Positions 9,938 through 21,492 of a stretch of DNA of 21,492 nt are shown here, in pieces. The stretch spans positions 1 to 21,492 of the forward strand of contig MU266696.1 of assembly GCA_021014945.1 (NCBI GenBank). The letters run 5' to 3'. The notes below the pieces were generated by a model. That model was not told the DNA's origin. It was given only the letters and a program-made list of their open reading frames with translations, and searched no databases. The first letter of the stretch is position 1. The number at the start of each line of letters is the position of its first letter. Both the position numbers and the translations under genes were made by a program. The stretch is from Leucogyrophana mollusca. Taxonomy: Eukaryota > Basidiomycota > Agaricomycetes > Boletales.

Positions 9938-9959
9938 CCGCTCGGGTCTTCCCGAGCGG
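9938..9959. promoter_or_regulatory. Perfect 9-bp hairpin upstream of the PMR1-type gene
   Basis: CCGCTCGGG (9938-9946) and CCCGAGCGG (9951-9959) are exact reverse complements around a TCTT loop. It lies about 205 nt before the ATG at 10165, so it may fall in the 5' untranslated region or the promoter. No T-run follows, so it is not a simple terminator. Confidence 0.5.
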
Positions 9960-10164
9960 TTGTTTAGATCTAAGGCTTTTGCCAAATAATGGCCACTTTT
10001 GGTGAGGCTGTGACCCGAGTCGTGGAGATAAATTATTTGGGCTCAACCGGCTCAGAGTTGGACTCTTGTTTCACTCAGAAGGCTCTGACAATCTTGGGAA
10101 TTTGGACCTAATCTCGACTCTTTTACATCCCCAGAGACGATTCCCTTCACAAGCAAACCTGGGT

Positions 10165-14488
<4,324 letters not shown>

Positions 14489-14624
14489 CCACGTGACGAT
14501 ATCATTGAGGACAGCATGGGGAAATCTAGATACCAAAGGAGCGCAAGTGGAAGACATTTAGGTAGGACACTGTAACTTATGAAGAATGGTGCATTCTATT
14601 ACATATTATAACCTTGTACATAAC
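14489..14624. other. Spacer between convergent genes
   Basis: This short AT-leaning spacer separates the stop codon of the PMR1-type gene from the likely 3' end of the minus-strand gene. It probably holds both 3' untranslated regions; no separate feature is seen. Confidence 0.5.
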
Positions 14625-15484
14625 TCACTCTTCTCCTACACATGCACGCAGGCCACGATAGCCCTTGTGATTAATCACATCACAGCCGCTACAGATAAGA
14701 GTGTGCTGAGAAGTGAAATGACTAGGCCGGCACAGAGCGGGCAACAAAAGCGGGGGGAATGACCATCCACGAAGGTGCGCCTTGGGGCACAGCACGTGGG
14801 GCCGAGCCAGTGGCAACCAGGGACTGGGAGTAACACTCTGCACGTAGCTCCTTTGGGGTGAAATCGGTTCAATGAATCGCGAGGTGTGGTGTGTGAAAGT
14901 GGTCATAAGCAGGAATCACAGTTAGCTAAAATCATAATGAAATAGAATAACGGGTATCTCACCTCAAAGCTCCAGGCACTCACGCCAGGGGTCGCGGTGA
15001 TGCTCTGGAAAACATTGACTTTGCGCCCCAGAGTGCAATATTCGCACTCTATATCCGAGTCTTCGTCATCGAGGTGGAGACAGCCATCAACGTCATCCTC
15101 CAGTTGCATATCGGGATTAAGAGGTGTAGGGACCACGTCATGTGAGATAGCCTTCATAGTGTTATCTCCAATTTCAACTCCTGCCAGAGTCGCAAGGGCT
15201 CGCGTAGGCAACGGCGCAATAGCACGAGGTATTAGCGGTCCTCGCCACCTCCACCGCGAGCCACTTCTCTCTGCCAGCAACACCTGCACGTCAGAGGCTA
15301 GATCTTCCAGCACAAAATTCACTGGCGTGTCCGCCTCGGAGGCAGCTGAACAATGGAGAGGACCATGGACTGGCGGAATATGGCTGCGGCTGTAATCTTG
15401 GACGTGCGGCTGGGGCAGATAACCTGACTGCGCGGTCGCAGGAAGACTGAGTGCTGTGGCGCATTCGGAAATCGTGATAGACAT
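14625..15484 (-). CDS. Conserved-looking protein of unknown function with cysteine pairs
   Basis: The first exon starts at ATG 15484 and runs to about 14951 (donor GTGAGA after WSFE) or about 14969 (donor GTGAGT). It encodes some 170 residues with an acidic stretch (LEDDVDGCLHLDDEDSDIE) followed by CEYC. The last exon probably ends at the TGA at 14625-14627 with CSGCDVINHKGYRGLRACVG, which supplies a second C-x2-C pair; acceptors at GTGCAG (exon from about 14838) or TTCTCAG (nearer the end) are both possible, and an alternative frame ending earlier cannot be ruled out. Paired C-x2-C motifs suggest a zinc ribbon, but that is inference. I do not recognise the family. TATAAG-like sequence lies near 15620 upstream. 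It converges with the PMR1-type gene. Confidence 0.55.
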
Positions 15485-17298
15485 GGCAAATAAAAGGCTG
15501 TAACGACTTTCCAGTGCGGATAGTCGGCTTTGATGGTTGTTGGGCGTAGAAACGACAAGAGTTTATCGGCTGGCGAACGGAAAATTCGGCGGAAGCCCTG
15601 GTAGGTAATTTTGATGCTTCTTATACTGTCAAGCGGGGTCAACCATCCAGAGCATTTGCATCTGTATCACCCACACCGCACACCTGGCCGAATTAAAGCG
15701 CAACCCCAAACCACTGGGAGGTTGTGGCCATTGTTTAGGATGTGGATGCTCCAGAGTGACCAATTGGTCGTGGCCCATATTTGTGACTGGCAGAAATGTG
15801 ACTGGTATTGTTGGTCACAGTCACGTATTGTCGGGACTGACCCGATGTCTTCACCGCAACATTCAGATTGGTCCATGTGCATGAGTTGTCCATCTTGTTT
15901 GGTCCTCCGGAGGAGTTAACTTCACGAGGATCGGCTTTCGCGAGCTGAACAAAAGCAATCCTGGGCCAGAACTGGCCAGCATACGTGTTGAATTCTCCTG
16001 ACTCCTCCACCGCCTTTCTGCCCTACTATTCCTCATAAGACATTTTGGAGTTGTAACCTCGCCTGTTTGAAACACCATTGGCAAAGGGGCGAAGCGACAT
16101 CGATAATTAAACACTGGTCAACGTTCAGGTGAGTTTTGCCTCCCTTCGCGGCGTTCCAAACTTCCGGAGGCGCCACGGCGCGTATCTATACTTGTGCGTC
16201 AGTAAGTCCGATTCCAAACCCCTTGCTCAGAAGCTACAGTACACACAGCCCAGGTATTTAATTATGCCTGTATCATTACATCCCAATCGACAGCCCGAGC
16301 ATTTGGAACTTTTAGGCTGGTACCAATGTCTCCGCCCTCCCCCCGCAGCTTAGAATACATCACTGAGGTTCTAGGCGGACCGGACATAAAAGCTGTGCGT
16401 CCCCAGGTGTTTCGAATGCCTCCCAAACACCAGCTTCGTTTTCTGCAGACCCGTTCTAGATCTGGTATTCTTCCTCTGATCTCTCAGCAGCATCCGCCAG
16501 GTAATTTTATTTTTCCAGCGGGTGGTTCTTACCTCTGTATGTTGGCCCTGCGGTTTTCTCCACTTACTGCACACAATTGACGCCGAACGAGCGTCTGGGT
16601 GACATCCAAAAGCGACGAAGTAAGTACTTACTTGTTCGTGGATAGATATTTTTACGTTGTCAGTACTAGTAATGGAACACGTCGCAGGTATCCAGCAATA
16701 GTGTCCATTCAACACTTATATTCAATTTATATATAAGTATATCCACCACGTGAGCCGTCAGATATCCACGCCATCTCAGGCATCAAGCAACGCTGATTTC
16801 GCATCTTTCTTCTACGTCGATCGTGATACAAAATGCTATTTGCATGGAATATCTTCTGTGTTTTGTGGGATAACCAACACTCCCGGAGAGGGTCGGCCGC
16901 CGCATCGCAGAAATACTCTGCGTGGCTTTACTCAGCTGTCACAGACTGCATCCCACTTGGCCGACCTTAATACAATAACCAGCAAGAGTTGTGCACATCA
17001 ACGGGCCTAACCCTTTTATTATCGATATCCCCCACCCAATGCTCCCTAGTATCGGACCAGGAGCAGTAAATGAACACTGAATTTGGCAGAGCCGAGGTCG
17101 GTTTCTTTCGGTGATCGCTTACCGAGGCGTGTTGGATCTACTCAAGCGGAGCACTGCCAATGCTGATACCATTCGCAGGCGCCTGTGGGACGCAGATTCT
17201 ATTTTATAATCAGCCTTCTGCCGGGCCCGTACAAAAGGGGCCAGATGTGTGCGTGAATATCCTTTGGAATCGATTGCATTGCGCAACGTTCAACAGCG
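15485..17298. other. Long region without a clear gene
   Basis: The first part is the shared upstream region of the minus-strand gene. A minus frame at 15735-16010 contains WTNLNVAVKTSGQSRQYVTV and reads somewhat like an exported protein, but has no clear partner exons. TATATATAAG near 16730 precedes a 45-codon plus frame from about 16833 (MLFAWNIFCVLWDN) of unknown nature. The rest shows nothing I can support. Confidence 0.35.
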
Positions 17299-18921
17299 AT
17301 GTTAGACCAGCTTTATGACACGCCGTATGTTGTTTAGCATTCTACTTCAACGAAAGTGCAACGCTTACTACGACTTCAGGTCCGCTGACACGACGGAGTG
17401 CGTGATTGAAAGCTATCAAGTCTATACTAACCTGGGCACTGACTCGAGATTTCTCCCCGCAGCGAGGGGCCCTTTGTGAGTATATTTTCACTGCCTTCTG
17501 TTGATACTGATGATAACATCTGTGTAAGGTCATTGGATACACCCTATGCTTTGGCCTTATGGGTGTATTAGCTGTGCAAACTTGTGAGTTCAAGTCGCAT
17601 GCGTCGAAGGAAACCATCGGCTCAGAAATTTCTAGTTGTTTACTTCAACCGATTTCCCAATGATCGCGGCTGGATAAAGACTCTTGGTAATAAACCCAGA
17701 TCAATCTAACTACCAGCTGACCAGTTTCCCAGTTTCGGTAGTCTTCTTCCTCGAGTCGCTCATCACAGTCTTTGCATTCCATGGATTCTGGACCGGTGTA
17801 ACCGTGCATGGCTCCGACCTTTCTGCCATCGTGGCAGCCGGCCAAAGCGGGCTATCTCTATCACCCGACCCTCTGTGGTCGTTCTTGGCTCTTGCCCCGC
17901 TCACTGGACTAGGTGAGCGAGAGCGCTTCAAATCTAGCTTCACCACATTACCCACCCTCTCCAGTTTCCTTCCTGACCCATGGATTTTTCTGCTGGCGGA
18001 TCTGGATTATTAGTCGGTCCTTCATCGTTCCTGTGCTGGTTATGATGGTGAGTCAGTAGACTTGCAAAAACGGAGGCCTCAATGACGCCTTGGTAGGTTT
18101 CTCTCCTGCAATTCTCTATGGTCACGTACGGGGGCGTCCGGGTATGGTCTTTTTGATAAACTTTGTCCCTCGCTCGCTGAAACGCACCCAGTATGGCCTC
18201 GTACCAGACTTGAGCGCGTCTCACCCCATGCCATTTTACCTCCCTGTGAGTCTTGGCGCTATCCGGTATTCACCAAAACTGAAATTGTCAGCTTAGATCT
18301 GGTTGACTGGCAGCTTGTTGTGCGACATGGCTATTTCTGTCTACATGACCAAGAGTGTGCGCAATCATCAAAAATCGCATCGTGCGACTCGCTGACCGTC
18401 CCTTCAGCTTTTGCATGGGAAATCAAACTTCCAGGCGACGAGGTCTCTATTTGTCAAGCTCATCAAGCTCACGATCGAGACGGGCCTGATCACCACTACA
18501 GCTGCGCTAATTGAGCTAATCCTGGCGATTGCTTTCCGTGTGACGATGTTTCACCTCGCGCTGTATGTACCCTTCATATCGACCGCATGGCAGCCTCCTA
18601 ATTGTAAATTTTCAGTTTCTTTATCATTTCTAAACTGTTTGCCATTTCTCTCACAAGCTAGTCGATTGTCGACATGTTGACCTTTATTGTAGATATGCGA
18701 ACTGCCTCCTGGCGACTCTCAACGCGCGACTAGCTCTCAATAACACTATCAAAGGGCTCAAACCCCCTGCAGTTTGGGAAGACCCGAACCTCTCACGCAC
18801 ACATTCAGGTTCAGGAATGAACCACAATACATTCATTCAGATTCATACCAGAGTCGAAACGAATGTGGAAATGGATCCCTATCCCGTAAATCCCATTATT
18901 CTGTCTGCATATCCTCTCTGA
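17299..18921 (+). CDS. Seven-helix membrane protein, DUF6534 type (12 exons, about 323 aa)
   Basis: Exons: 17299-17324, 17463-17475, 17529-17583, 17636-17686, 17733-17912, 17965-18047, 18097-18141, 18192-18245, 18297-18356, 18408-18562, 18616-18636, 18693-18921; total 972 nt, all in phase. Helices fall near residues 14-35, 49-68, 90-120, 126-149, 170-189, 211-234 and 239-262. Family marks are GPFVIGYTL at the start, YFNRFPNDRGWIKTLV after helix 1, FF.WRIWI, the LIKLTIETGL segment before helix 6, and KLYANCLLATLNAR before a hydrophilic tail of about 60 residues. This pattern matches the DUF6534 proteins expanded in mushroom-forming fungi; their function is unknown, and a receptor-like role is only a guess from topology. 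The first two exons (26 and 13 nt) are the least certain: the start was chosen for a canonical GTATGT donor and correct phase. Introns after exon 2 are 46-56 nt. Confidence 0.87.
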
Positions 18922-19557
18922 CTCCTAATCTTTCAAGGACGTGTCGCGAAAAAATTTCATAGAACCCTGAGTCCCCCTGGTGGTCTACTCAGAGAGAAGT
19001 AGTGTAGTCCTTGAAAAGCCACAACCTGACATCTCTAAGTTAGAATGTATGCGGGTCCCTTGGGGATTTGGTTTGTCAATAACGTCGGCTTGGCGGACGG
19101 ATATCTTCATCACACTCAAACTAGGAGAAGGGTTGGATCGAACCGCAATCCAGTTAACAGAAGTTTTTACAGCGAGAGAATAAATTGAAGTAGCGACAAA
19201 CGGAGGGCATGTGTACTGGTATGGAAGAAGAGAAACGTAAGTAAATGATTTCAAGGATGCCCACCTCAAAGGATAGGGAGAGCGGTAGATGGAAGGTGCT
19301 ACATGGAAAATCGGACATCAGAAATTTAAGTCGTGGCTTCACCTCGCCCGGGCATTACACCATTCCCCCATGAACTCTCGTCTGCAGACGGTTGGGATCG
19401 AAGACACCCCGGATGTCAATGATGCGACCCTCAGAACCATGTGCTACAGTGGCCTGCGTGTGTTGCATCAGACACTTCATGATGGAATCGAAATGGTATA
19501 TAAAGGCTTATAATAAGTAAAATTCACACAATATATGCAATAATGATAAGTGTCCTG
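18922..19557. other. 3' flank of the DUF6534-type gene, nothing recognised
   Basis: This contains the likely 3' untranslated region and no frame with recognisable content. Short open frames here lack splice sites and family resemblance. Confidence 0.4.
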
Positions 19558-20130
19558 ACAACGGTATATATGAGAGGATGGTCATGGCAGATACCCCAAC
19601 CACTGGAAGAGCGAGACTTATTGTATCGAACACTATAAGAATGCCACCAGTATTAGAAGAACCCCCCGGGGTTACTGTACCTTACCACCTGTGAAAGAGT
19701 TAGATTTCTTTGATAACACAATCTCTGATTGAGTGATCATGTCGAAACTTATATGAGTGATTTCATTTCGACTTCAATGTCAACATATATAATGGACGCC
19801 TGGCATTATGAAATTCGTCATTACCGCAGGAGTGATAAGTTACGAGCAAAGGGCGGCATCAATGCGACTGGTGCGAGATGGTCCCATAAGATTGCTCTAC
19901 CTTATCACCAGTGGAAAGTTAGACGTTCGTGGCAAAAGACCATCCAGCAGGGTGACTATATCAAAGCAGGTCGAAGTGACTTTTTTTGAACTTCGGTATC
20001 AACGCATATAGTAGATGGATGTCATTACTAAGTTCCCAACTACTGGACCAGTGATAAATCTTACAACAGGGAGCCTGACTGGAAGATTGGGCCAAGGTCC
20101 GTCGATATGGTACATCCCCAGCATCAACAC
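19558..20130. repeat. Diverged tandem repeat, unit about 220 bp, about 2.5-3 copies
   Basis: Segments recur at about 220-nt spacing. CTGTACCTTACCACCTGTGA (19675) matches CTCTACCTTATCACCAGTGG (19895). GAGTGATCATGTCGAAACTT (19734) matches GGGTGACTATATCAAAGCAG (19949), and the following CTTCAATGTCAACATATATA (19770) matches CTTCGGTATCAACGCATATA (19991). A third, weaker copy starts near 19561 (ACGGTATATATGAGAGGATGGTCATGG). The copies are clearly related but diverged and carry small insertions. Open frames inside are not conserved between copies, so a coding role is unlikely. Confidence 0.6.
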
Positions 20131-20373
20131 CAATGCAAATAGTCAATACTCACCTTGTAAAGTGTTACAGGACTGCCGGAGCATGATGTCAGCGGCGACA
20201 AGAAAGCTCTGTTTGACCAGTTTGGATAAGGCTCGCTCGAACCGTTGCGCTATTGACCAAATCGATCGATCATGTGGCAAACGCCTGCCATTCCGATCAA
20301 CGTTGCAAAGAGTGACAATCATTGGGGGACTTTGCGTCGTTGATATTACATTTATCTAAATGGTGCTGGATAA

Positions 20374-21461
20374 TCAAGTGCTAGTACTGCCTGCCTCCCT
20401 CAGCCTTGCTCGCTTTTCTCGAATCCTCGCTAACGCGCTATTCTTGGCTAGAGGTCGCCGGGCAGTCGAATATGAAGGGAAAATTTGCCTGCTAAAACTG
20501 AGGAACGTCTTCACAAAAATTGCGAATCTGCTTACCTGTTCCACCACGTGAGGAGCTCGTCTACCTCCTGCTTTTCATCGGCATCCTCGAAAAGGTCCAA
20601 TATACTAGAGTAGAACTTTTCTGAATCGGTGACTGTGTCCGTGCGTGAGAAGACCGGGGATGACGTGAGGGAAAATCGGACCTGGGCGGTACACCCAGTT
20701 AGGACAGAATAGAAGATTTCACGGGCTATGCACACACCTGTGTAGCGATGTAGGCTATCGAAGGTAGCGTAACTCGCGTCATTCCGTGAATGCGAGCATT
20801 TCCGGAACGAGTCGCCTTGGGTTCTTTGTCCACAGAACTAGGAGACGTGAAGACATGTTTATACGCCTGGAGTTGCAGTTCATGAGAAGTGAGGTAAGGC
20901 GACAAAGTTGAAACTTACGCAAACGAGTAGAGCACTCCGGAAGAGGCCATTCCATGGATCATCGAAATCGTAGCTGTAGTCGGCATATAGAAACAATGGC
21001 CACTGGTCTCCGGTGACAACCATCTCCCCGCTCCGCAATTTGGCTTTTAATCTGCGTTTTGTCTACATCACGAGTAAAGAAGATACGAAGTTGTAAGAAC
21101 GCACTCTGTGTTAGTCCAGTCGAGACCAGCGGGGCAGAGTAAGGCACCCGTTCGTTCGTGATGAAACCCGCGGTCCATCTTCAGGTTGCGAGCTAGAGGG
21201 GGGACGAGATTCTGTCCTTTAGGTGTGATCCAATCGAGCACAGAGCCTTTCAGGCTCTTAGTGTCATCGCCTCTTGCCCCAGAGGCACCCTTGGAAAGCT
21301 TGTTACGATCATCATTAGCAATCAGCAAATACACTCAATCAGCAGCACTCGCCAATTCAGCAATAACGCCCACCTCATCGTCCGAACCCTCCATTAGGCG
21401 CGCTTCCAAGCCTGGGACTGATCTCAATAGTTCTTGAAATATTCGATGTTCTCGTCTTTCC
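20374..21461 (-). CDS. DUF6698-type protein, 5' end outside the window (last six exons, 274 aa)
   Basis: Exons, in transcript order: 21461-21353, 21298-21105, 21051-20919, 20866-20738, 20681-20536 and 20488-20374 (TGA stop). An acceptor TTTCCAG at 21462-21468 shows that at least one more exon lies beyond the right edge. The intron 21299-21352 uses a GC donor (GCGAGT); the others are GT-AG and 47-56 nt. Recognisable blocks are LLRSVPGLEARLM, SKGASGARGDDTKSLK, GALLCPAGLDW, LRSGEMVVTGDQWPLFLYAD, KHVFTSPSSVDKEPKATRSG, VFSRTDTVTDSEKFY, LLTWWNRQIFP and a basic tail. These match, from memory, the DUF6698 proteins common in Agaricomycetes; no biochemical role is known to me. There are no membrane segments and no enzyme motifs. 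Once spliced, the part in the window has no internal stop. Confidence 0.82.
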
Positions 21462-21492
21462 CTGGAAATGATCTTTCTAGCGATATATAGGA

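Noticed and set aside
19729..19989. An 86-codon plus-strand open frame in the repeat block
   Set aside because: The frame is not kept in the neighbouring repeat copies, so it is unlikely to be coding.

Overview
The window looks like nuclear DNA of a mushroom-forming basidiomycete (Agaricomycetes). Genes are cut by many short GT-AG introns, mostly 46-85 nt, often with CTNAC-type branch sites. Two of the recognised families (the seven-helix DUF6534-type family and a DUF6698-type family) are, to my knowledge, typical of this fungal class. There is no sign of operons, ribosome binding sites or CRISPR. All gene models below were spliced by hand and checked for reading phase.

Layout. (1) 462-1730 (-): a complete four-exon gene for an SR-rich nuclear protein with an SCI1-like C-terminal domain. 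(2) 1731-3340: no gene I can identify, possibly coding relics. (3) 3451-4097 and 6455-7552 (+): two paralogous genes for three-finger zinc proteins, separated by about 2.4 kb without a recognisable gene. (4) 7553-10030: a decayed stretch with a possible uroporphyrinogen-III synthase fragment, an unidentified broken gene, a MITE-like AT-rich inverted repeat and a strong hairpin. (5) 10165-14488 (+): a complete 13-exon gene for a PMR1/SPCA-type Golgi Ca2+/Mn2+ P-type ATPase of 1107 residues, with every catalytic motif intact after splicing. (6) 14625-15484 (-): a convergent gene of unknown function with cysteine pairs. (7) 15485-17298: no clear gene. (8) 17299-18921 (+): a 12-exon seven-helix membrane protein of the DUF6534 type. 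(9) 19558-20130: about three diverged copies of a roughly 220 bp tandem repeat. (10) 20374-21461 (-): the 3' six exons of a DUF6698-type gene running off the right edge, with a probable GC-AG intron.

The genes do not form an obvious pathway or cluster. The housekeeping-like genes (SR protein, PMR1) sit among lineage-specific families and decayed sequence. The most interesting points are the duplicated zinc-finger family, the GC-AG intron in the DUF6698-type gene, the structured 280-nt first intron and upstream hairpin of PMR1, and the tandem repeat block. I did not find a convincing wholly new system.
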